A stretch of 64,000 nucleotides of DNA from assembly GCA_015039365.1 (NCBI GenBank), contig WION01000005.1:372001-436000 (forward strand), given 5' to 3'. The notes below the pieces were generated by a model. That model had not been told where the DNA came from. It searched no databases and saw only the letters and a program-made list of their open reading frames with translations. Every line of letters starts with the position of its first letter. Position 1 is the first letter of the stretch. Made by a program: the position numbers and the translations under genes. Positions 1-11,211 of the stretch are shown here, one piece after another. The DNA comes from Amanita rubescens (lineage: Eukaryota > Basidiomycota > Agaricomycetes > Agaricales > Amanitaceae).

Positions 1-1341
1 TCACGACCTCGTTACTCTCCCTACAAGAAAACCCGTCATCGCGCAAGGGCCACCAGGATACAGTGCCGTCTCTGGGCATACTGTAACTGTGTTCGGTTGT
101 ACCGGATTCCTTGGTCGATACCTCGTGTCAAAATTGGGTAAGAGTGTATCCGTGTTATTGGGGGTATACAATAACTAAGCAACATGTGTAGCAAAGGCGG
201 GGACCCAAGTTATTGTACCCTATCGCGATGAGGATGAAGCTAGGCTGTTCAAGCCTATGGGTGATTTGGGCCAGATAGTTCGATTGGTATTGTCCAAGGT
301 TGTTAAGGTTACGGCCAAGGTCCTCACTCTCTGTCCAGGAATGGGATATCCAGAACGAAACACAAATAGCAGAATGTTTGAGACACTCTAATATGGTGTT
401 TAATCTCGTTGGGCGTGACTACGAGACCAAGTAAGCATAATGCCATAGACAACAGAGTTGCCTCATGATATGCTTTTAGGAACTATGACTTGACATCGGT
501 CCATGTTACCGGTGCGGAGAGGATTGCCAAGATTGCCGCTCAGGAAGGAGTCTCACGCTTTGTTCACGTATCTCATCTAAATGCAAACCTGACATCGCCT
601 TCCAACTTCTATCGGACCAAGGCGGAAGGGGAAGAAAAGGTCAAAGTGGCATTCCCAGGAGCGACTATTATTAGGCCAGGAGCTCTGTTCGGCTACGAAG
701 ACAAACTATTGACGAATATGGCTGGTAGGTGATGACGATAGTTGGCAACCGCCGAATTAATTAAATCCTTCTAGTTTGGCCGATATGGTGGCAACTAAAC
801 CAAGCCCAGACAAAGATACGTCCAGCACACGTAGGTTCCATGCGTCAAATCGACCATAGAGGAAATATTAACTTTGTCTAGGTCATGGACGTGGCACAGG
901 CGCTCACGAACCTGGTTTCCTTGCCTCAGATATCCCGCACGCTGTCATTGCCAGGACCATCTACGCTGACGTATGAGTATCTTCTTGACCTCGTATCTTC
1001 TGTTACCCTTCGGCCGCCATCCCGGGCACCGACGCTTCCAAAGGCCATTGCGACGCTTCTTGCGCGGGCCGGGCAGCTAATCTGGTGGCCAGCGTTAAGC
1101 CCTGATGAAGTCACCAGAAGGTATATTGACGATGTAGATGTACCTGGGGACTGGGACGCGGTAAACGTCACGCCGACAGAAATAGAGCAGCATGCGATCA
1201 CATATTTACGGAGATACCGATCTGCGTATGTCGTAATAGCTTGTCTCCTTGGAAGCACTGACACAGCTTTACAGAGAAAACCTTGTTCGACCCGTGGCCT
1301 TCCCTCCCAGACCAACTTTTGCCGTAAGTGTGGAAGATTAA
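1..1341 (+). CDS. NDUFA9: NADH:ubiquinone oxidoreductase NDUFA9/40 kDa subunit, 5' partial
   Basis: Accessory subunit of mitochondrial complex I with an atypical short-chain dehydrogenase fold that binds NADPH. The gene enters from the left edge in frame 2 and has six visible exons. The Rossmann motif is GCTGFLG (about 97-117). Then come VFNLVGRDYETKN, the motif HVSHLNA, the YRTKAEGE active-site-like segment and IIRPGALFGYED, all typical of this family. Introns lie at about 137-191, 287-338, 431-479, 726-773 and 830-881. A last intron at 1226-1274 (GTATGT...ACAG, branch CTGAC) joins YRRYRSA to a short tail ending RPTFAVSVED and TAA at 1339-1341. Reading straight through to 1436 instead would give an unconserved tail. 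Convergent with TOM22. The N-terminal import sequence is outside the window. Confidence 0.93.
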
Positions 1342-1532
1342 CCGGTTTAACAGGATTTAATATCAGTGACTTGACAGGCCGAGTCAGAATATTAATTGTA
1401 GTCAAGGAGTTACATCTCTTATTAGAATACGCGTAGAGATACCTCCGACTGGAACAAGGATAGATTTACATACGGTGTGAGTGAGCGGAGAGGGTGATAT
1501 ACGTGCTAGAAATAATGTATGTATGCGTGGGA

Positions 1533-2025
1533 TTAGAACCCAGGAGGAACCAGGGGTTTTGGCTGGTTGGGGGCTGTTGCGGAGGGATACGATGACGGGG
1601 CGAGCATCTGTTGACGTGTCAGCGGAGCAAAAGAGTAGAGAGAGACGATGGAGACAAACCTGCTGAGCGCCCTGTTGCTGTTCCATAACTTCCTTTTCTT
1701 GGGCTACAAGTTTAGCTTCGTCCTCGAGGCTAAGGGCGAGAGGGAGTGCGACTAGGAGGGCTGAAGTGGTGACGATCCATATGACATTCCCGGCGAGTTT
1801 TCCACTACGTTTGATCCAGGAAGCGGATTTAGTAAAGGTCGAGACAATGGAGTGACGTGTTGTTGGAGGAACGATGTCTTTGAGTGCGGCGATGCGGTCA
1901 AAAAAAGATTCTTCAAAGTCATCGAGTGAGTCTATAGACGCAGACGAAGCTGAAGCTGAGGAAGAAGGAGAGGCGTAAGGAGAAGAATCCTGATCTTTTT
2001 CGTCGACGATGTGGACTTTGACCAT
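1533..2025 (-). CDS. TOM22: Mitochondrial import receptor subunit TOM22
   Basis: Central receptor and organiser of the TOM complex in the mitochondrial outer membrane; its acidic cytosolic domain receives presequences from TOM20. Exon 1 (1660-2025) begins MVKVHIVDE and has an acidic, serine-rich cytosolic part. The family signature ALKDIVPPTTRH follows (about residues 47-58), then one membrane segment (about 80-98, WIVTTSALLVALPLAL). A 52-nt intron (1608-1659) joins to exon 2 (1533-1607), which encodes a proline-rich intermembrane-space tail ending LVPPGF. Predicted 146 aa, normal for fungal TOM22. Its start codon lies 61 bp from that of the divergent zinc-cluster gene. Confidence 0.93.
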
Positions 2026-2086
2026 GGCAGGTTGAAAAATTTCGGCTCCGCGGTCGCCTTAATAAGAATAGAAATAGATAACGCTC
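2026..2086. promoter_or_regulatory. Compact bidirectional promoter, TOM22 / Zn2Cys6 factor
   Basis: Only 61 bp separate the two divergent start codons. The segment contains an AATAAGAATAGAAATAGATA purine/AT-rich stretch and no evident TATA box. Shared promoter function is inferred from geometry. Confidence 0.5.
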
Positions 2087-5008
2087 ATGACGCCGCTTCT
2101 CACAATGCTCCCACATCAGTCCCCGCAAGGTATGCCCTCAATTCCCCTTTCTTCGCTTCTTACCCCCACAGGCGTTCTCCTACCTACTCCCTCTATGCAG
2201 GACCAGATCCACGAACTTGCTAAAACTCTACCTCCTCCACGCAAACAAAACACCGCTTGTGATGCTTGCAGGTCATTCCAGTTTCTTCATTTCCGCGCCC
2301 GTCCTGATCTATTTAGAACGCGCAAGGTCAAATGTAACCGCGTCCCAGGTCAAGACAAGGTATGTCCCCTTCCTTTCTTCTCCTTTGCATTTTTACTGAC
2401 TCAGACTCTAGTGCCAGGTACTTTCCATGTGCTTTTGGTAGCCATCCTCGGCTTAGTACGCCGCTCGCAGCACTGCATCACCAAGAATTACCCCTGCACG
2501 TCCGTTCGTCCAGCCATTAAATAATGCATCCTTTGACCATCCTCCTAGTCACTACGTCCAACAAGCAACTAGCGAACGGAAGCGTAGCTCTGCCATCAAC
2601 AGGAGACCCCGCAATGGCAATCAGAAGTAAGTACATCCAACGCTTCAGCAACAATTCATGACCATCCCTTGCCAGTATCATTCCCGGTAACTTTAGATTG
2701 TAATTGTCTCTGCTTATTTTTCGTTTGCCAGTCTCATATGTAGCATCAGTGCCGTCCCTGCCCAAGATCATCAAATGCGAGCCTCACCTACTTTTACTAA
2801 TAGCACCGTACCGCTCATGGTCAAGTTCGGCTTCCATCCACCAATCACAATGACAACTCCAACTATGGATGTGCTAACATTCGCGTTTGCACCCCCAGAT
2901 AATAATACAAGGTCAGCAACTAGATTGATCACGTATGGGCTACAGATAACGATTGTTGATAGCGATTCGTTGCCATTTCCCACCGGCAGACTCAAATCAC
3001 CTTATGACGCATGGGGCGAAGGCGCCCATAAACTCGAAGATAGCAAGTTCAAGGCTGAGTGGGTATCTTTTAATTTGATCACGTAAACTCGTCAACTTCC
3101 GAGTCACATTGGTTAGTCTCTTCAGGCCACTTGATTACAATCAAACTAACTGGGATATTAGCCTTTTTCTCGTTTTGATGTTAGAGTCCATCTGACAGCG
3201 CTCCCTAGGTTTGCACAGGATCTTGTTGAAGTGTTTTTCCAAATCGTCCACACTAGGATGCCCCTTCTTAATCCGGCACAGTTTCGGCGCCGCTTGCAAC
3301 TAAATTCAACCACCGGGGAAAAGTTCTTGCACCCGGCCCTAGTAGCCACGGTTCTTGCTTGGGGTTCGAAATTTTCGGAGCATCCTCTGTTAGTTTCCGA
3401 TCGGAAACGTCCCGGCGGTCAGAGCCTTCTAGCAAAGACTCTGGTTGATAGGGCGCGTGATCTGGCAGAGGCGCTCAAAGTCCATCGCATCTCATCAACC
3501 GATCATGTTGTCATTTGTTTGTTGATTGAACCCCTACAAAGCCGTCAGTTTCCTTCCTTGTCATATCTAACCTGCAATTGATGTTTTTGTATAGAAAATC
3601 CGGATGATCCCAGCGGTGCTTTTCTTTTTCTTTATTTGTCCATGCGCGAACCTGACACCCTAATATCAGGCTTCCATGGCTTCTGGCTAACATCTGCCAC
3701 GCGACATCTTCTAGATCTAGGGGCATGTATTACGTCCCATCCTTTGAGCATCATGTATTCTGACCAAGAATTAGATTAATCACAAGTCAGTTATGACTAA
3801 CATATCAGACCCCGAGAATAGGGGTACAATGATTTTCGCGTGGTGGATGACATGCCTGTGCGACGCATATTCATCTGTTTATTATCGGCGCAAACCTGTC
3901 TTGGATGATGATGATTATGATATTGATTTTTACACTGTGGAGCCTATTAGCCCCGAACCTCAAGATCCTCATAATCCGATGCCTTCGCCCCGGGTGCAGC
4001 TAGAGGTACCCTTTCATATTAGCTGACTTGACCGGAAACTAATTTTTGCGACAGTTTCTGGTTGGTGCGACTAACGCGGTGCGAAAGGATAATGACTAAC
4101 AATGTCTCAAGGGATATTACCGTGCAGCCCACTCACTCGCCCGGACAGCAAGGAAAATGTCGCGACATCTATGGAAACCCGCCACAGAATCAGATGGCGT
4201 GGCATACGATGTAGTATGCTCGTTTAGTGTTGAACTCTTGCACTGGAAAGAGCAGTTCCTGCATCTTGTTGGTGTTCCCAACGGCTTCACAGGTGAATGG
4301 GATTTTGTCTCGGTTAGTCAATCGTGTGTCCGATTTCAGCTCCCTGACGTATGCGAATAAAGGCTGTTTCTTGTTGCGCAAGCGATGCAACATATCATGT
4401 CATGTGGATTATATTATTCAATGCCTTGGACGAATTCGGTACGAACACTAGCGGCGCAAATGTGAGCCAAGCGCAGATCGACAGTGCCAAACGAAAAGTC
4501 GCCGATGAAGCATTGTACGGTGCTCTCAGGATAGCGGGTCTTGTATGTCATCTCACCGCTTGCCTTTAATCAGCCACTGAATAGAACCGATAAAAAAGGC
4601 CAATGTGCTGACCACGAATGGATATCTGGTAAGCGAAATTCAGGGCTGCGAATAGGGGTCTCATTCTTCCTCGTCGATTAGAAACTGGATCCTGCTGTAA
4701 TGCTCTACAGCTGCAATCAAGCAGGGAGCTTTTTGGCTCGGTTAGGGAGACCTGAAGTATCTCACTGTCTCGGAGGTTTAGAACAATACAGCGCTGCGTA
4801 TGAAGAGGCCGGAGAGCAGGCCGCCGAAATGAGACGCGTGTATCATCTAGCGCGGTCAGGCGAGCAGGACCTTAACCACATGGCCTCTGTTGCTCCACGA
4901 ATTCCTCCGCATAACTCTGCGACGATGACAGATCAGCAGGTCGTCCCAAAAAAAGGATCTCCAAAGGTGAATGCTTTCCAACAAGCGAAATCGTCTGCGC
5001 AGGGCTGA
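2087..5008 (+). CDS. Zn2Cys6 fungal-specific transcription factor
   Basis: Nuclear DNA-binding regulator; target genes unknown. The N-terminal binuclear zinc cluster reads CDACRTRKVKC, then CNRVPGQDKC-Q-HC and NYPC, followed by the linker THYVQQATSERKR common to a large basidiomycete subfamily. The fourth cysteine lies on a 6-nt exon (2412-2417). The middle part holds the fungal_trans domain: VEVFFQIVHTRMPLLNP (about 3225-3280), ATVLAWGSKFSEHP, FWLTSATRHLLDLG, and DPENRGTMIFAWWMT (3805-3849). The C-terminal part contains GSFLARLGRPEV and EQYSAAYEEA. Start is the first ATG after TOM22; the first intron (about 2129-2170) is a multiple of 3, so its removal is not certain. Many introns; internal joins between 2550 and 4700 are approximate. 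Confidence 0.85.
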
Positions 5009-5529
5009 ATACGTCTGTGTAGGAACTTCCATTCGTATACGAAACATGATTCTCGGGACATATTATTGGGGACGATTTAATTCATGCCATTATTGGATAA
5101 TAATAATAATCTTGCTTCCGTGCTGTAGAACTCGTGTATCAGATAGGCCCGCTTCCCGCGTTTAAATTATCGTGTGTAGTATTGGTATCGGCAAGTTGAT
5201 CCAAATCAATTAATGGACGTCTGCTGTCTCTCGGCTATCAATTATCACTTCGACGATTCACGATCAACTGACACCACGCATTATGCATAGCACAGTCCGA
5301 CACAGATTACCAAAAGGGTATGGAAAATTATGCATATAAAAAAAAGTGTAACATAACAAGGTCTGTCGAGTGCCCATGTGCCTAGTAAGTACAAAAATGC
5401 CAAATCGTTGTACAACCATTGCCGTCGATGAAAAAAGGGATGTTTAAATGCTGCAAAAACTGAAAATCCATAAAATGAAAGGGTCCAGGGCTGGGAGTCT
5501 CGCGGGCGCAGTCCCTCAGACTCGAATGC
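5009..5529. other. Intergenic region between convergent genes
   Basis: AT-rich 3' flank of the zinc-cluster gene and the CENP-B-like gene. Holds a short AAT repeat near 5098-5110 and an A-run near 5338-5346. No coding or RNA gene seen. Confidence 0.6.
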
Positions 5530-7317
5530 TTATTGTGCCTTATCGATGAGGGTGCCCGCAAGCTCACTTGAAAACCGCTGAGCGATCTTGGCGAGCATCT
5601 CGTCCTCTTTGACGGTGACCAAGTAATCTTTGCGGGGATAAGTGTCCAGAAAGTGGCGCAGCCGCCCGAATGCTTCGTATGCCTGCTCGATCGTCGGAAT
5701 CGTGTCGGTATTAAAGTCCGGAATCGCGTGGTTTGTTGAGAAGGTGTCTGGTCTGACGTGCTGTTGCGAGGGGTCGTGCAAGACGGATGTGCTCTCGAGC
5801 AGAGGGTAAGCTGTTCGATCGGACGAAGGGTAGCCAGCTAGCGAAGTTAGCGCGTGGGTATTAAGGCGGCCGTCTGGCGCGGGGAATGATGCGTCTCGTC
5901 CAGATGAGGACGTATCGCCAGGTAGGCTGTGATGTTGATTCATGACGGCGTAAATGTTCCTCAGGCGCGCATCCTTCCCTTCGCTGGTGAGTTTCCCGCT
6001 TTTGATGCCCTGACGTAGTTTGAAATTCTCGATCCAGCCAGAGCTGGCCTTGAATCTCTCCTCCGGTATGTGGAGCCTTTGAGCTACCTCCTTTGCTCTA
6101 GTGCGGATCAGAGAATCGGTGATAGATATTTGTTTATTGTGGCACTCTTCGAGCCACGGTTCCAGCTCGGCCTCTATTTCAGGGAATTTTGAGTGCCTGG
6201 AATGATCGTCAGCGTGCTGCTACTGGGTAGCATGAAACGTATGCGTCACCTGTGTTTAGCGATGTAATTGTAATCGTCTTGCGGAAGTCTTAACCATTTA
6301 TCTCTGTTTTTTAATATTTTACTAACGGTGCTTCGTTCGACCTGCCACAGCATAGCCATGTCCTCCTGTCTCGCGTTTGGATTCTGTTCCGCATATAAGC
6401 AGATATCCTTCCGCTGAGCATTGCAAAGGCGCTGTTTCTTATGTTTTACCCGAGGGGTCGGCGTTTGATGCTGGATGGAGGTACTGGTACGAATGGGCCC
6501 GCCTTCAAAAGGCGCTCCCGCTATCGATACCGACGACGTTATGCTGTTGGAAGGGGAGCCTTGGCGAGGCTCTGTCACAGGCTGTGCGCCGGCGTCTGAC
6601 CTAGGGTGGCTTGTGTAATAGGGATACGGAGAGTATGGAGAGGGAAGCGACGTGGGGGTCATTGGTTTATAGCTAGGTGAATGATTTTGAATTAGTGCGT
6701 TATCAGCTATGCTGAGCGACAGGCGATCGCGTTGCACCTGCGCTTTTGTCGCCTCGATATTCACGGGTGTGTGGGGACGCGAGCTCACGGTTGAGGGAAA
6801 ATAAAGGTCAGAACGATGACGCTATGCAGTGCGACAAAATTGTCAATTAACTAGAAGTTAGCATTGTTCATCGAAGACATACAGGGACAGGATCTTGGCG
6901 GTCTCCTCTAGCGAGACTGGACGGGACCGACATTCGACGGCCAAGAGTCGTTTGGTCAAGGGCAGCACGCTGCCGGCGTGTCAATATCCGATCGGGACCG
7001 ATAACAGGCTCTACCTGGGGAAACGGAACATGCATGTTTTTATCTGATGTGATTGCCGAGTTATTAAGTGCAGCGTGTTGATGGGACTGCCGCTGGTATG
7101 GCGGAGAGGGCACGGAAGAGGCGGGTGAAGGGTAATCGAGATCGGAGACGCGATTCTGAAGTGAAAAAAGCGAGTTCTGGTGGATTGGAGAAGGTTGAGA
7201 CGGCGCCCAACAATGATTGTTTAACGACGCGTGTATAGAGGGCGCGGCGTTGTCCACATGGGTTTCTCCAGTAGACAAATAACCTGGTGAAAACGAGGAC
7301 AGGCTTGTGTTGTCCAT
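5530..7317 (-). CDS. CENP-B-type HTH DNA-binding protein (Abp1/Cbp1-like)
   Basis: Probable nuclear DNA-binding protein related to CENP-B and the fission yeast ARS/centromere-binding proteins, which derive from pogo-type transposases. Three exons: 6883-7317, 6250-6821 and 5530-6196; the introns are 61 and 53 nt and the sum is an exact 557 codons plus stop. The first 240 or so residues are low-complexity and Pro/Ser-rich. A CENP-B N-terminal HTH follows (KHKKQRLCNAQRKDICLYAE to ERSTVSKILKNRDKWL). Next is a second CENPB-type HTH (EAELEPWLEECHNKQISITD to GWIENFKLRQGI). No DDE catalytic domain follows, so this is not an active transposase. In-frame upstream codons lack an ATG, hence start at 7317. 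Target sites unknown. Confidence 0.85.
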
Positions 7318-9322
7318 GAAGCGAAAGGTGTGAAGGGTGTCGGGTGGAAGTTGCACACCATATACCTTCGAAACAGGCAAAGGTCTTGGAAGAACCCCTC
7401 GACTTATAAACCTCACCTGGACATCTACATAAGCTTTCGGAACAATTCAGTCAACGCGATACTTCCTTTTTAGGTCAAAACGTCACGCTGAAGCTAACAA
7501 CCTTGTCTCCGCCTTTTTGTCGTCCTTAACTCTTGTTTCTTGTCTCTTTTCCTCCATGTCTGTACGCGTCGCTTGTCGCTCATCCCGTCGTCCAAGCAAC
7601 TATTTTGTTGCTGTCGTTCTTTTTTTCTCCTTGACTCTATTGTCATCATCAATCTTACACGCTAAAACTGTCTTGTACCACTGCGCCCGGGCGGGGTTTT
7701 CCGTCTCGCACACGCCACCATGCCATGCCTGCGGAAATGAAATCTATTGTTTGTGTTTGGCCATTTGTTCGACTTTGATAACATGTGCTCGACTTTGCCT
7801 GGCCTCAAAGCTCCTGTCTCTCTGACCGCATTCTAAAGAGGCTTACGTTTTCGGTGCCATGAAACAAACACTCTATGCTACTGCTCCTGTCAATATCTCC
7901 TGTCTGGTGTCTGCTTATGCTGGCTGCGACATGTGTTCTGCTTCATTCCGCTAATATGATCATGGCGCCCGATTCAATTTATTATGGCAGTATGTGCATC
8001 CTTCTTCTCGAATCTTCTCTTTACCTGCTCGCCACCGATCGATTTCCTGTTGGAATGTAAACCCGGAGACTGTGGAATCCTCTGACCTCTACAGCCGGAT
8101 CTCCGAACACTTGGATTCATACCGCTACAAATAGTTGCAGGTTCCCTTCTATCTCCCAGCCGAGAAGCGCCAGTAGGCGAGATCTTAGCGTACTAATGAC
8201 AGTTGTTTCAACCCCTGCTGGTGGATATGCCCATCATATGTGCCTTGAACCCTCTGCCTAGTTACGCGTTTTCTCAACGTGTATCTGATGGTATGTAAAC
8301 AGCGTCCGATAGCAATTTTTCGACGTCATGTGTTCTATGGGGATAGCTTTCCTAATGACGGTGAATCCGGGGAATTCGAAGATTGTGGTTTGTTTTTCTC
8401 CTGTCGAATCTGGCGCACACTTGTTTCGCGGGAACGCTTGACTCTCCGAAGGGGGCCGCGGAAGGCTGCGTACACGCGGTTTATCAGCATATTCGTTTTG
8501 ATAGAAACGTCTGTCCATACTTCGCAAATGGCTTCGATTCCAATGATGAGTCGCATGTGTACGTCAGGGCAAACGTACCACCCTTTTAACAGCGGAGATG
8601 GTTTGCGTTCAAATTGCATGCTTCAGCCGCTTTCCACCCCCCACGCTCAACATCAACCATATTGATATTGACACGCGCTTTGGAAACACGTTGAAAAATC
8701 GTGCGTGCTTCTTACGCGCTGTTCGTAAACAACGATCGACCTGTAGATATCAGGTTAATTTGCCTGCTTCCGGATTAGCGCTAAGCTTGCCTGGCTCATC
8801 AGAGCCTTCCGTAGAATGAGTGCATCCCGGGCATATGGGTATAGTTCTGACTTGGATCGATCGTATGCGTGGAAATTGCTGTGTTATCTTCCATACCTGA
8901 CTCGTGCTATTGGGGACCGATTCTTGACCTCAGATTGGTTCATGGAAAGGACGCGCCACATTGACAAGAACGCCCTCTTAATAACATCATCTTGTGGCTC
9001 ATGGACTATTAAATTCCAGACAATGGGAGGTATGTCAGACGAGATCGTCATGTACCCGTTTATTCAACCAAATTCATGACTTTGGTCTTCCGAACTGCCT
9101 CCCTCGTACATAGGATGATCCTTGTTCCCCTTGTAGATTTCTATAAATAATCTTCTAGGAACCTTGTTTACCATTTTAGGAGCGCAAGGACTTTGCCGGT
9201 GGCTGGAGTTCCAACAGCGCCCTTAACACTGCCCAGCTTCATCGCATCTTGGACGGGCACCTGCGCGCCCCGACAATATGCTGATATACTATTTCACTAA
9301 CGCACGGGGTGTATTCGGAAGA

Positions 9323-9329
9323 TGAGTCA
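9323..9329 (+). promoter_or_regulatory. AP-1/Gcn4-type site upstream of alternative oxidase
   Basis: TGAGTCA, a perfect match to the TGASTCA element bound by Gcn4 and AP-1-type bZIP factors, 70 bp before the AOX start codon and about 28 bp upstream of its TATA box. Function inferred from motif and position. Confidence 0.4.
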
Positions 9330-9356
9330 TGACGATCGGAAAGTCACGGAGCCCGC

Positions 9357-9366
9357 TATATATAAG
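9357..9366 (+). promoter_or_regulatory. TATA box of alternative oxidase
   Basis: TATATATAAG located 33-42 bp before the AOX ATG at 9399, implying a short leader. One of few clear TATA elements in the window. Confidence 0.55.
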
Positions 9367-9398
9367 TAAATGGCATTTTTGGCTCCAAGCTACAACAC

Positions 9399-11045
9399 AT
9401 GTCCACGATAACGGCGCCGACGAGGCGACTTGTTTTACTTTGCCGGTATGGACCCCTCCGCCCTGTGGGAGCCCCTCGTCCCTTTCGGAGAACCTGGGCA
9501 TCAACGGCAACACGACTCAGCGCTGCTCAAACCCAAACTCAAACCCAAACCGAGAAAATTCCAGTAACTGATAAGAAGAGAAATGGCAAGTGCTTTGACT
9601 TGCTTGAACGACCATTATTGATATCTTTTCCTTTCAGAAAACGGCCCACTACGGAAGGAGGACGCCGTTAGCACGGTTCCGAAGTTTCGTGGCGATTGGG
9701 TGCTATTTCATCCTGTTTATACCACAGAAGAGCTGAAGTCTGTTGAGGTAACATGATCGATCGATTCACAGTATTTTAAGTTAATGTTTCCTCCTTCAGG
9801 TTCTGCATCAGAAGCCCGAGCTGTTAACGGACAAGCTCGCTCACGGCCTTGTCAAGCTTTCACGTACTTTATTCGATTTCGTATCGGGGTACAGACACAA
9901 AGAAATACCAAAGGACAAGCAATTATCCCTCGAAGAACTTAGAAAGGGGCGGTATGTACAGGATGACAAGGAATGGATGCTCGTAAGCACCGTGGAACTC
10001 AACCAAGCGTACAAATAATACGCACTGCACAGCGTATCCTCTTCCTTGAAAGCATTGCAGGTGTGCCAGGGATGGTGGCCGCAACGCTTCGCCATCTACA
10101 AAGTCTTCGGCTCATGGTGCGCAGTTTCTCTATATACCAGTTCAAATATCCTTAAGATTGAATATCAGCGCCGCGATAATGGATGGTAAGTTGGAAACGG
10201 TATACTATTAGCGTATGGCCTCAAAGTTGGTGACAGGATCCACACTTGCCTCGAGGAGGCGGAAAATGAACGGATGCATCTAATGTGAGTAGTTTTGGTC
10301 GAGAGGAGGCGATGAACACCAGGTTGACTGCCGTATCAGGACTTTTATGACAATACGCCGACCCTCTATTCTTCTCCGTGCCATGGTCCTGGGCGCGCAG
10401 GGAGTGTTTTACAACCTGTTCTGTGAGCGATTTTATCCTTTTTAAGAAAGTTAAACCCATTTTCAGTCCTCACGTATTTAATTGCCCCGAGGGCCTGTCA
10501 CCGGTTTGTTGGATACCTGGAGGAGGAGGCAGTTATTACATAGTGCGTCTTCTGATTTTGCCCCGAGGCGTATTTTCACCTGAACGACACCGTAGTTCGC
10601 AAGCTATAAAAGATCTTGAGGCTGGTTATCTTCCTGAATGGTAATAATACATTATCGTCAAGGTGAACACAATGCTAATTCTCACCCTTTTAAATAATCA
10701 GGGCCAACCTATCGGCGCCGGATATAGCGGTCGACTACTGGCGACTTCCACCGAATGCCAAGATGGTTGACGTATTATACGCTGTTAGGTCTGATGAATC
10801 GACGCATCGCTTCGTCAATCACAGCCTCGCGAATCTCGATCATTATAAGGATGTCAATCCATTTGCCCTCCGTGAACCAGACATGCTCATTAAAGGCAAG
10901 AAAATATCGTGAGCATTCTCCCGTCCTCTATTGAAACCTGACCCTGACATCACGGGCGTGTAGCTTCTCTAGGGATGAAGCGGAAAAGTATGTCGAGGAA
11001 TCGCGGTCACTATTTGATCAGGAAGGGGGCAAACAACATCAGTGA
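9399..11045 (+). CDS. AOX1: Alternative oxidase, mitochondrial
   Basis: Inner-membrane diiron ubiquinol oxidase that passes electrons directly to oxygen, bypassing complexes III and IV. About 11 exons. Exon 1 (9399-9585) encodes an Arg/Ser-rich presequence ([15 protein letters not shown]...) ending in a QTQTQTQT run; it is followed by a GC-AG intron (9586-9637). The mature part carries [18 protein letters not shown], then the diiron ligand motifs [20 protein letters not shown] and [17 protein letters not shown], and ends [12 protein letters not shown]. Exon 5 is only 17 nt (10169-10185). All four ligand helices are present, so the enzyme should be active. The promoter has a TATA box and an AP-1/Gcn4-type site, consistent with stress induction, a known property of fungal AOX genes. 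Confidence 0.96.
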
Positions 11046-11211
11046 TCGCTCCTTTCGTTTAGCATAGAGGACTTTAATGCATTTGTAGACTAGCACCGTA
11101 TTACCTGGCTTTTAATAAAACTCCCCTACTCTCTTGTCTTCGGTTGTTTTAGCAATACTCGGTTCCACGTGACATGTCGTCATAAGACACCCATCTCCTG
11201 CTTCCAGCGGG

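Larger units (their letters stand above)
7318..9398. other. Large gene-free interval upstream of two divergent genes
   Basis: About 2.1 kb, the only gap over 1 kb in the window. The + strand is strongly pyrimidine-rich near 7500-7680, a pattern seen in fungal promoters and leaders. Small ORFs here (for example 7517-7825, 8279-8665, 8816-9079) show no family resemblance and no sensible splice structure, so none is called. It may hold a long promoter or leader, or a non-coding transcript; nothing further can be supported. Confidence 0.55.

Noticed and set aside
926..1405. Minus-strand ORF of 159 codons
   Set aside because: Antisense to the last exons of NDUFA9 and unlike any family.
7517..9079. 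Small ORFs in the large intergenic gap
   Set aside because: Compositions look random, no conserved motif and no consistent splice sites; not enough to call a gene.
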